Of a stretch of DNA of 64,000 nt, positions 54,851 through 62,900 are shown one piece after another; position 1 is the stretch's first letter, and every line of letters starts with the position of its first letter. Below the pieces are notes generated by a model, which was not told where the DNA came from, searched no databases, and worked only from the letters and a program-made list of their open reading frames with translations. The DNA comes from Granulicella arctica (lineage in GTDB: Bacteria > Acidobacteriota > Terriglobia > Terriglobales > Acidobacteriaceae): positions 310,001 to 374,000 of the forward strand of contig NZ_JACCCW010000002.1 in assembly GCF_013410065.1 (NCBI RefSeq), read 5' to 3'. The position numbers and the translations under genes were made by a program.

Positions 54851-56677
54851 TCAGGCAGGTTCGAGCTCGACGAGCTCAAGCTGAAGCCCCCCGAACTGCG
54901 GATGTTGATTTTCTTTGATGCGATAAGCAATATCAACGGAGGAGCCCTGCTGAAGATTTAGCTTGTGGCAACGGGCGACCCAGTTTGTGTTTCGGCTCCA
55001 GCCAAGCACGTTGAATCTGGGTAGACGGTTGTTCTGCATCACATCCAGGCAGATATGTTTTTCTTTAATTAAGCGAGCAGGAGCCGCAAGCTGCAAGTTC
55101 TTCGTTACAAAGATCGGTTCAGGATGAGCATTGCCGAATGGGCCACACTGGCCCAGCCACTCCCAGAACGCCGGGGTGATCTCATCCAGATCCAGCTCTG
55201 CGTCACATGCAAGTGGCGGGGATAGAAGCGTTGGCGTAAGAGCTGTACTTGTATAGGCAAGCATTCGTGCGCGCAGCGAGCCGACAAAATGGGACGGCAT
55301 CGAGAACCCCACAGCATGGGCATGACCGCCGAAGCGCGTAAAGACTCCTCCGGCAAACTCTGCGTCCGGCTGCGCATCGACCGCAGTCAGGGCATCCAGC
55401 AGGTGAAAGCCTTCCACCGACCGTCCCGATCCATGCGCCTGTCCTTCTTCGTGCGTCAGAATCAGCGCGGGCCGTCCCGTCCGGTCCACGACCCGCGACG
55501 CAAGAATGCCGAGCACGCCGCGATGCCATGCTGGGTCATCCAGGATGATGCAATCCCGGGGGTAGTCTCCGTCTGGCGTGCGTAGCGCATCCAGCTGTTT
55601 TTCGATCGCATCCAGCGCGTCTGCTTCCGTGGCCCTGCGATCCTGGTTCAACAGGTCCAGCTTCTCCGCGAGTTCCTTGGCACGAGCAGAATCGCGTGTC
55701 AGAAACAGCTCGATCACATCGTCTGCCACATCCATACGACCAGCCGCATTAATCCGCGGAGCGAGACGAAAGCCAATCTCCGTAGCACTCGGAGCGCGAT
55801 CCAGGGGTAGCTTCGCCACTTCCATCAACGCCCTTAGCCCCGGCTGAACCGGATTGCGCAGCTCATGCAAGCCAAGCGCCGCAATCACGCGATTCTCGCC
55901 TACTAGAGGCACCGAATCCGCAACCGTAGCGATCGCCACCAGCTTGAGAAAAGACGGCAGAATCACCCGCTGCAAGCGCTCGCGTTGTTCCTCCGTCTCG
56001 GCTGCAGCTGCAAGCAGCGCATGGGCCAGCTTGAACGCAACCCCCGCACCGCAGAGGGACTTGAAAGGATAGGGGCAACCCTCCTGCGCTGGATTGATCA
56101 CCGCCAGCGCCTCGGGCACACCAATAGCGTCGTCAGGCAGGTGATGATCTGTCACTATCAGGTCCAACCCCAACAACTTCGCCTCTGTAGCCGCCGCAAA
56201 CGCGCGAATCCCGGTATCCACGCTGATGATGAGGCGTATCCCATCCTCGGCAGCCCGCCCGAGAACGTTCGTCTGCATTCCATATCCTTCGCGGATGCGG
56301 TGCGGAACATGCCAGGTCACCCTGGCCGGCTTGTCCTTGGGCGCAATGCGCTCGATGGCTGTCTTTAGCAGGACAGTCGCCGTCGTTCCATCCACGTCGT
56401 AGTCGCCGTAGATGAGAATAGGCTCGCCATCCTGAACCGCCTGCTGAATCCGAGCCATAGCCTCAGCCATGCCAAGCATCCGCATGGGATCGTCCAACTG
56501 GTCGAGCGATGGGCCAAAAAAGCGATCCGCAGCCTCAGCATCGCCAATACCCCGTGTGACTAGCAGACGAGCAATCGCCCCCGGACATCCAAGATGCTTC
56601 GCAAGGGATGTTGCCGCTGTCTCATCCGAGGAAAGGAGCTCCCAGGAACGCCGGGGCACAGCCGGCTTGGCTGGCAT
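54851..56677 (-). CDS. recJ: Single-strand-specific DNA exonuclease RecJ
   Basis: RecJ degrades single-stranded DNA 5' to 3' in recombination and mismatch repair. The 608-residue protein carries the DHH-family motifs in order: ILIYGDYDVDGTTATVLL (motif I), IISVDTGIRAF, LDLIVTDHHLPDD (the DHH), then NAAGRMDVADDVIELF, and the DHHA1 signature FTRFGGHAHAVGFSMP. The OB-like C-terminal domain is present. ATG 56677 has AGGA 5 bases upstream and begins 7 bases after the preceding gene's stop, so the longer frame (56722) overlapping that gene is rejected. Confidence 0.95.
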   Translation of the reverse strand: MPAKPAVPRRSWELLSSDETAATSLAKHLGCPGAIARLLVTRGIGDAEAADRFFGPSLDQLDDPMRMLGMAEAMARIQQAVQDGEPILIYGDYDVDGTTATVLLKTAIERIAPKDKPARVTWHVPHRIREGYGMQTNVLGRAAEDGIRLIISVDTGIRAFAAATEAKLLGLDLIVTDHHLPDDAIGVPEALAVINPAQEGCPYPFKSLCGAGVAFKLAHALLAAAAETEEQRERLQRVILPSFLKLVAIATVADSVPLVGENRVIAALGLHELRNPVQPGLRALMEVAKLPLDRAPSATEIGFRLAPRINAAGRMDVADDVIELFLTRDSARAKELAEKLDLLNQDRRATEADALDAIEKQLDALRTPDGDYPRDCIILDDPAWHRGVLGILASRVVDRTGRPALILTHEEGQAHGSGRSVEGFHLLDALTAVDAQPDAEFAGGVFTRFGGHAHAVGFSMPSHFVGSLRARMLAYTSTALTPTLLSPPLACDAELDLDEITPAFWEWLGQCGPFGNAHPEPIFVTKNLQLAAPARLIKEKHICLDVMQNNRLPRFNVLGWSRNTNWVARCHKLNLQQGSSVDIAYRIKENQHPQFGGLQLELVELEPA

Positions 56678-56684
56678 CTGCGTC

Positions 56685-57146
56685 CTACTCGTCGTCGCTA
56701 TCGTCGACAATAATCCCGCCAAGATCCGTAACGCTTTCCATCAGCACCTGAAAGCGCTCATACCACTCCGTTGTTACTTCGACGAGAAACATCACACCCT
56801 GATGCGCGAATCCAAGCTGAAGATAGCCCGTCTTGCCGACATGGTTGATCAGGTATTCCGCATCGTCGATCTCCGGCGCATCGTCATCCGGAAAACTCTG
56901 TTCGTGCAACTGCTCAAGAAGAAGCGCCACGTCCACCTTTTCGAGCACAACCTCGCTCATCGTGACAAAAGCGGCATTCGCGGCCTTGGCATGTTCGACG
57001 AAGTCCTTCCATCCGTCCGGGTCGTCCTCTTCAAACAGGACCGTGGGCACGTCTTCGGTGACGTAGCCATTGAAACGGCGCAGGCCGTGTCCGGCAATGA
57101 ACGCCACCATATCGTCTTTCAGCGAGATAAGATTATCAGGTTGCAT
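56685..57146 (-). CDS. Acidic hypothetical protein upstream of recJ
   Basis: This is a soluble protein of 153 residues starting MQPDNLISLKDDMVAFIAGH. It is strongly acidic at the end (IIVDDSDDE) and contains GYVTEDVPTVLFEEDDPDGW, a helical middle and GYLQLGFAHQGVMFLVEVTT. I do not recognise the family; similar small proteins sit beside recJ in acidobacteria as far as I recall. The upstream extension to 57197 is cysteine-rich by chance and overlaps the divergent ferredoxin leader, so ATG 57146 is preferred. It is probably co-transcribed with recJ. Confidence 0.7.
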   Translation of the reverse strand: MQPDNLISLKDDMVAFIAGHGLRRFNGYVTEDVPTVLFEEDDPDGWKDFVEHAKAANAAFVTMSEVVLEKVDVALLLEQLHEQSFPDDDAPEIDDAEYLINHVGKTGYLQLGFAHQGVMFLVEVTTEWYERFQVLMESVTDLGGIIVDDSDDE

Positions 57147-57213
57147 GAAGCATTGATTGTCGCAGAAACCAGCCTCCAGCGCACAGCAACAACACACTCA
57201 AGGGAGCCCAGCA

Positions 57214-57579
57214 ATGGCCGGATTCGAGAAGCACCTTTTTATCTGCACAAATGAGCGCGACGACAGCGCAGTCCGGCCCAGTTGTCTTCCAAAGGGCGGA
57301 AAAAAGCTGAAATCCGCCTTCAAAGACGCCATCAAGGATGCCGGTCTGAAGCACCATATCCGGGCAAACGAGGCTGGCTGTCTCGATCAGTGCGAGCACG
57401 GACCCGTCGTCGTGGTCTACCCCGAGGTCGTCTGGTATGGCTTCGTCAAAGTCACGGATGTAGGCGAAATCGTCAACGAACACCTCCTCCACGGGCGTCC
57501 CGTCGAACGCCTCCGCCTGCCCGAAAGTTGTTTGAATACAGAACATTGCCCGCATCGGCACGAAAAATCAAAGGGCTGA
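57214..57579 (+). CDS. Thioredoxin-like [2Fe-2S] ferredoxin
   Basis: This is a 121-residue electron-transfer protein with the thioredoxin-like ferredoxin fold (as in NuoE-type and Shethna-type ferredoxins). Four cysteine ligands are in order: HLFICTNER, VRPSCLPKGG, then NEAGCLDQCEHGPVVVVYPE, followed by VWYGFVKV. ATG 57214 (MAGFEK) has AAGGGAG 7 bases upstream; the in-frame ATG at 57157 has none. It is divergent from the recJ unit. The partner enzyme is unknown. Two additional cysteines near the C-terminus (LPESCLNTEHCPHR) are outside the cluster motif. Confidence 0.88.
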   Translation: MAGFEKHLFICTNERDDSAVRPSCLPKGGKKLKSAFKDAIKDAGLKHHIRANEAGCLDQCEHGPVVVVYPEVVWYGFVKVTDVGEIVNEHLLHGRPVERLRLPESCLNTEHCPHRHEKSKG

Positions 57580-57639
57580 GCCCGGCCAATTGGCCACGGA
57601 CAACTCCCGCGCGCCACATGCTATATTTGAAGAAAGTCA

Positions 57640-57918
57640 ATGATTTTTTCTAAAGATTATGTAGGGTATCTGGCGCGCCAGACGGTCAAGCATCTGGTGG
57701 ACGCAAAGATGATTCAGACGGATAAGCCCGCCATCCTGAACGAGCGCGTGGGCGCCGCGATGATCGACGAGCTGTCGCTCGAAGACCGCATCAACGACGA
57801 GGTCCGCGTCATCCTCGAAGCCTTCCAGGAAGACATGCGCAAGAGCGGCGCCAGCTATCCGGAGATGTTCAAAAAGGTGAAGATGGAGCTCGCACGCAAG
57901 TACAAGGCGGTCCTGTGA
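57640..57918 (+). CDS. DUF507 protein, first of a pair
   Basis: This is a 92-residue soluble, helix-rich protein beginning MIFSKDYVGYLARQTVKHLV, with INDEVRVILEAFQEDMRKSG and the ending MELARKYKAVL. It matches the DUF507 pattern; the function is unknown. The stop overlaps the start of the next gene (GTGA). Tandem DUF507 genes are typical of acidobacteria and deltaproteobacteria. Confidence 0.82.
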   Translation: MIFSKDYVGYLARQTVKHLVDAKMIQTDKPAILNERVGAAMIDELSLEDRINDEVRVILEAFQEDMRKSGASYPEMFKKVKMELARKYKAVL

Positions 57919-58190
57919 GGATCTCGCGCGACAAACTCAACAAGCTCGCCCACACCGTGGCTGACACCCTCGCCGAAATCGATGAGGTAGGCTTCCTCGA
58001 AGACCGCAACACCATCCGGCAGGAGGCCCGCAAGGCTCTCGAAAAGCTGCTCACCGACGAGATGAAGCTCGATGCTGGCGCACGCCAAAAAATCGCCTCT
58101 CAGCGCAAGACCATCCCCGAGGGCTCCCAGGAGTGGGACATTCTCTATCGCAAGTATTACAACGATGAGGTCAAGAAGCTCGGTCTGTAG
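57915..58190 (+). CDS. DUF507 protein, second of a pair
   Basis: This 91-residue protein starts with GTG (MRISRDKLNKLAHTVADTLA) and ends with WDILYRKYYNDEVKKLGL. It has the same helical plan as its neighbour and the DUF507 C-terminal W..LYRKYY pattern. The 4-base overlap suggests a heteromeric complex. The tRNA-Glu gene follows 76 bases later. Confidence 0.85.
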   Translation: MRISRDKLNKLAHTVADTLAEIDEVGFLEDRNTIRQEARKALEKLLTDEMKLDAGARQKIASQRKTIPEGSQEWDILYRKYYNDEVKKLGL

Positions 58191-58266
58191 GGTGGCGTTT
58201 TTGCCCTCACGTTGCTATACTGATCAGGTAGCAGTAAGGGAGATGCAAGGCCTCCTGTACAGTTTT

Positions 58267-58343
58267 GGCGTTATGGTGTAACTGGTTAACACGTCGCCCT
58301 CTCAAGGCGAAGAGTCCGGGTTCGAGCCCCGGTAACGCTACCA
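58267..58343 (+). tRNA. tRNA-Glu (anticodon CTC)
   Basis: The cloverleaf is complete. The acceptor GGCGTTA pairs with TAACGCT (first pair G-T), the D arm is GTGT...ACAC, the anticodon stem TCGCC/GGCGA carries loop CTCTCAA (anticodon CTC, reading GAG), the T arm is CCGGG-TTCGAGC-CCCGG, and CCA is encoded. Confidence 0.95.
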
Positions 58344-58467
58344 AAAATCTCAATAGAATCAATAGTTTGAAGGTAAACACGGAAAACCCGTCGTTTGCCA
58401 TTTTTGTTCTGGTGGCACTTTGGTGGCACTTTTGAGCTATCAAGGCTCACTGCGTTGAACCTTAGCT

Positions 58468-58489
58468 TAGGGCTTTTTCTACAGCCCTA
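58468..58489 (+). terminator. Stem-loop downstream of tRNA-Glu
   Basis: TAGGGCT and AGCCCTA pair around an 8-base loop containing TTTT. No T-run follows the stem on the plus strand, so it is a moderate candidate at best. Confidence 0.4.
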
Positions 58490-58540
58490 GTTTGAGCCGC
58501 AAACGTCGATCAACCCGACCAGTGTTCAAAGGGGGTACCG

Positions 58541-58638
58541 TCAGAATTCGGACGATAAAGCACGTTAGTGGGACGGCGTGAGAATAGAGTCAATAGCTTA
58601 GAAGATGCGCCATCAGAAAACGGACAATAGAGCACGCT
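58541..58638 (+). repeat. Imperfect direct repeat, two copies of about 28 bases
   Basis: The copy at 58541-58568 (TCAGAATTCGGACGATAAAG...) and the copy at 58612-58639 (TCAGAAAACGGACAATAGAG...) agree at about 22 of 28 positions, including CGGAC and AGCACG. They lie just before the start of the next gene. Origin unknown. Confidence 0.45.
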
Positions 58639-58653
58639 AAGGACTACCTCCGC

Positions 58654-59058
58654 ATGATTCGCACCGCGCTCGATGAGGCGAAGGCGGTGAAAGGTACGGT
58701 GTGCCCGTATTGGCAGGATGAACCAGCTTCACCGCACGCATTCCAATCGTGGGATGACGCCATCATGGCGCGCGACTGGATCGCCAGGGAAACACCAAAT
58801 GTGACAGTCGACCCTGCGGCTTATCTGCTGAGCTTCGCACACGCTTGCGAGGTATTAGGGCTTGATGCGGACTACGAGGCGACCTGGATGCTACAAACGA
58901 TCGATTCCGTCGCAGACTTCGACGCGGAAGAGGTCCATGCAAGGATTCAGTACCTCACCGAAAACCCGCCGGACGATGTGGAAGAGCCACTGTTTGAGCC
59001 GTTCCGGGTGGTGCCGGTACTCGATCAAGGATGTTTGTTCAGTGCGATGGCTGCTTAA
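58654..59058 (+). CDS. Hypothetical acidic protein
   Basis: A 134-residue soluble protein starting MIRTALDEAKAVKGTVCPYW, with AAYLLSFAHACEVLGLDADY in the middle and an acidic stretch NPPDDVEEPLFEPF. An AAGGA lies 10 bases upstream of the ATG. Codon use is ordinary for the window. I do not recognise the family. The tRNA and repeats upstream suggest it may belong to an integrated segment. Confidence 0.5.
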   Translation: MIRTALDEAKAVKGTVCPYWQDEPASPHAFQSWDDAIMARDWIARETPNVTVDPAAYLLSFAHACEVLGLDADYEATWMLQTIDSVADFDAEEVHARIQYLTENPPDDVEEPLFEPFRVVPVLDQGCLFSAMAA

Positions 59059-59220
59059 CGTTCACGGTAACTATGAACTTAATCGATGTTTCTACTTTGA
59101 TTAACCTCGATGATTACTAAACGTAATTCGTAATTCATGGGTTGACACGTTTTAGGTCGCAGGCTAGCATCGGTTTGTTTCCGACATCTAGTTAGTACGT
59201 TCTTGCCTCCTTGGAGTCTT

Positions 59221-59970
59221 ATGCGTTCGTTCCGAGCCGCTCTCTGCCTTGTTGTGCTTTCCTGTGCTTCAACCGCGTACAGTCAAACCTCCGCTCCATC
59301 CGCATTTCAAGGCCAAGTACAGTCCACGGTATTGGGTGGAAAGTCCATTCGCTCTGTGAAGCTCAGCGGAATGGCTGAGTGGACCGCGGGCTCTCTTCAA
59401 GAGAGTGGCAACGCTGAACTAGACGCCTATGCGGATGGTTCATCCAGCTTGCAGCTCAGCCTCGACAAGGCCAGCCGGACCGAGACGGCGACCAAGACCG
59501 ACTCCGACAAGAGCTGCCAACGAACGGATGCTGCCGGGACAACCACGAACGTAATGGGACCGAACTGTTTGGTCTCGCTGCCTTGGTTTGCCCCGATTCT
59601 CTTCACGCAGTCAGCCTCCGAACTGCCCGCCCTGTTGACCTCTTCGGACGACGGGCTGGTGACCAAGGATGGCGCTTCTCTCCATCAGATCAGCTACCGG
59701 CTAGCGCTAGAGGGTAGCGACAGCACCTCGACGAAGCGGCTACAGGATGCAAGTACCGTAAAGGTCTTCTTCGATCCGCAGACATTTCTCCCGTCGAGCC
59801 TGGAGTATGCGATTCATCCGGATAACAACGATCTTAAGTCGCTTGAGGTGAAGGTTCTGTTCAGCGACTACCGCCAGGTCTCCGGCGTTATGCTGCCGTT
59901 TCACATCGAGAGATATGTTCTTCGCTCACTCCAACTGAAGTTGGATATCAGCAACGCCGTCGTTGAATAA
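59221..59970 (+). CDS. Secreted protein with LolA-like ending, upstream of RHS gene
   Basis: This 249-residue protein has a signal peptide (MRSFRAALCLVVLSCASTAYS). It is beta-rich throughout, with alternating polar and hydrophobic residues and one possible disulfide (SCQRT...NCLVS). The C-terminus, VLFSDYRQVSGVMLPFHIER, then LQLKLDISNAV, is like the Y..V.G...P..I.....G.L...I...V pattern of LolA-type lipoprotein-carrier folds. ATG 59221 has GGAG 4 bases upstream; a TTG 18 bases earlier is less likely. The RHS gene starts 27 bases after the stop, so the two are co-transcribed. A periplasmic helper or lipid-binding partner for the RHS protein is a guess. Confidence 0.7.
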   Translation: MRSFRAALCLVVLSCASTAYSQTSAPSAFQGQVQSTVLGGKSIRSVKLSGMAEWTAGSLQESGNAELDAYADGSSSLQLSLDKASRTETATKTDSDKSCQRTDAAGTTTNVMGPNCLVSLPWFAPILFTQSASELPALLTSSDDGLVTKDGASLHQISYRLALEGSDSTSTKRLQDASTVKVFFDPQTFLPSSLEYAIHPDNNDLKSLEVKVLFSDYRQVSGVMLPFHIERYVLRSLQLKLDISNAVVE

Positions 59971-59997
59971 CTTTTGATTCTGCCTGAGGGTTACACC

Positions 59998-62900
59998 ATG
60001 CGTCTTGTTCGTCTTCTCTGCGCCATTGTGCTCAGTCTGGGTATCAGTTCTCTTGCGACAGCTCAAAACCTTGGAACTGGACTGTATGCGTTCGGCTCGT
60101 TCGACAATAGAGGTTTCGACTCGGTGAACCTCGGCAATCTCAATACCCATTTTGAGATTCCTATCGTCACCAAGCAGGGACGAGGGGAGAACTTCGATTA
60201 TTCGCTTGTGTACGACGGGCTTGTCTGGTCGCCGTCGAGCAGCACGGGTACAGGCTATTGGGTACCCAATAGCACCTGGGGATTCAATGGGGAATTGGCC
60301 GGAGCATATACCGGCTATTTAACCTTCACCGAGGGAGTTATTGCCTGCGCGCCAGCGACCGGTTTTCCGACTCCAAATCGGGGAACAATTACGAATGGTT
60401 TTGTTTATCATGACTCTTTTGGTCGGAATCACGCGTTCGTTTATAACGAGCGTTTTTGTCCAGGGGCTGGCCTGACCATCATAGGCAATGGGCAATCTAC
60501 GGATGGATCGGGTTATTACTATGATTCTACGGGCACGGTTCACAGACGCGACGGGACCGCTGTCATTCTTCCGTCCAATCCCGCTATTGGTCAAAACACG
60601 ACCGGTAGCATCACGGATACAAACGGCAATACGATTAACAATAACGGGAATGGCACCTTCACCGACACGCTGGGCGTAACGGAGCTCAACATCACCGGCT
60701 CCGGTAGCGCAGGAAGTCCACTCTCCTTTACTTATCCTGTAACGCTACAGTCAGATGGTGTGACTAGCGCTACCGCGACACTCTCGTATAAGACCTACAC
60801 CGTCCAGACCAACTTTGGGTGCTCTGGGATGACGGAGTATGGAGCAACCAGTAATGATCTCGTCGACCATCTGACTCTGGCTGACAACTCCACCTATAGC
60901 TTCACGTATGAGGCAACCCCAGGTGGAGTGAGTGGAGCCGTTACGGGAAGGCTAGCATCGGTTACGCTCCCCACGGGCGGCAAGATTAGTTACGCGTATA
61001 CAGGTGGTTGCAACGGCAACGGTATCAATGCGGACGGTACAGTTGGCACCCTGACGCGAACTACGAGCGATGGCACTAGAAGCTATGCTCGCGCACCGAT
61101 TAATAGCAATGCAACGACCACAACGCTTCAAGATGAGATAGGGAATCAGGCTCTATATCAATTTACTGAAGTGGGAGATTTTTTCTATGAGACTCACCGT
61201 CAGATCTACCAAGGGACGTTGAGTGGAACTCTACTGTTGGATCAGTCCACCTGCTACAACGGGGTGACGCCGACTTGTGATGGCGCGGCGATTACTCTGC
61301 CTATCACGCAAACGTCTGCCCTCTCCAGTTACAACGGCGGCACACAACTCGGGACTAAAAACGTCTACGATGCATCCGGGATGTTGACTTCATCAACTCA
61401 ATTGAGCGGCACCACGGCTTTGGAGTCTGTTCACAACAGCTACAACGCGTTGGAAGAGCTCACGGCGTCCACGACCGAAGACGGTTCTGGGAATGCCATC
61501 ACCTATTCGTACTACGGCTACGATGAGACCGCTCTTACCGCGACATCGGGCATCCCTCAACACAGTGCGGTGTCAGGAACGAGGGGAAACCAGACCTCCG
61601 CTCACGTATCTGCTGGAGCGACCTATCTGAATACAACGACCACATACTACGACACGGGCGTTCCTCTTTCGACGACAACGCCGAACGGGACGACACAGTA
61701 CAGCTATGACTCCACCCAAACCTTTGCTACTGGCACCACGCTTCCCACACCCTCGAGCGGAGTCTCGCTGGCGACCTCTGCGACCTACGATCAACAGTCG
61801 GGAGCTATCATATCGGCAACGGGCATGAACTCCGGTCAGACGGCGCAAGTCACGCAATACAACCGTCGTCTTAAACCGGTTATCGTCACGCTGCCCAATG
61901 GTGGTCAGATCGAGTACAACTATGAGGGAACAACTCAGGTCGGAGTCCTTCAACCTATGGGGAATGGCTCCAGCACAGACACCGAGACTCTGGTCGACGG
62001 CTATGGCCGGACAAGCCGTGTTGCCATTGCCAATGGACAGTCCAGCAATCCCTGGTATCAGGTCGATTCTTGCTACAACGCGGTGGGGCTGCTCCAGTTC
62101 CAACCTGTGCGCTACCAGGGAGATGGCTGGGGTACCGCGAAGCAGTGTTCGGGTAATGGAACCAGCTATACCTATGATGCACTCGGGCGAATGACCAGCA
62201 GCACCAATCCCGATGGAACAACCTCTTACCAATACACCGGAAGAGCTGTGAAGAAGACCGATGTCAATGGGGTCCAACGAATCACGCAGTATGACATGCT
62301 GGGCAGAATCTCGGGGATTTGTGAAATCTCCTCCAATGCCTCGATGCCACAATCAGGTTCTCCCGTTACCTGCGGAATGGATATCTCCGGAACAGGATTC
62401 CTGACGAGCTACACCTACAATCTGGCTACCGACACAACAACCATCACGCAGGGAGCACAAACGAGAACCTTCCAAACGGATGCTGCCGGACGGACAATTT
62501 CGACAAGCGAGCCGGAGCGAGGAACGACTAATTACAGCTATGCCTACAACAGCACGGGTCTTGTAGTCACCCGCACCCGCCCTAAGGCAAACCAAACCAG
62601 CGCAACTACGCTGACCACGACCATGACGCAATACGACTCTCTCGGCCGTGTTGTCACCGTCACCTACAACGACGGCAGTACACCAACTAAGTATTTCTAT
62701 TACGACAACAACCCCTACAACTCCTGGTCTTATGTGCCCACGACCAATCTCAAAGGTAATCTTGGCGTTACCGCAACGTCATCGAGCTCCGGTACGCTTC
62801 TTGCCAGCAGCCTTTTCAGCTACGATTTGATGGGACATGTAACAGGAATGTGGCAATGTGCGCCGTCGATCTGTGGGACAACTTCGCAGGCTGGCCGTCA

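Larger units (their letters stand above)
58344..58653. other. Gene-free stretch after tRNA-Glu with repeats
   Basis: Just after the tRNA is a tandem TGGTGGCACTT repeat (58413-58434), then a stem-loop at 58468, then two diverged direct repeats (next entries). No open frame of substance was seen. Confidence 0.45.

Noticed and set aside
56940..57160. Cysteine-rich N-terminal extension (MCCCCALE...) of the acidic protein
   Set aside because: It overlaps the divergent ferredoxin leader; the start at 57146 gives a normal protein.
58400..58440. Tandem TGGTGGCACTT as a CRISPR-like array
   Set aside because: Only two units, no spacer, and no cas genes in the window.
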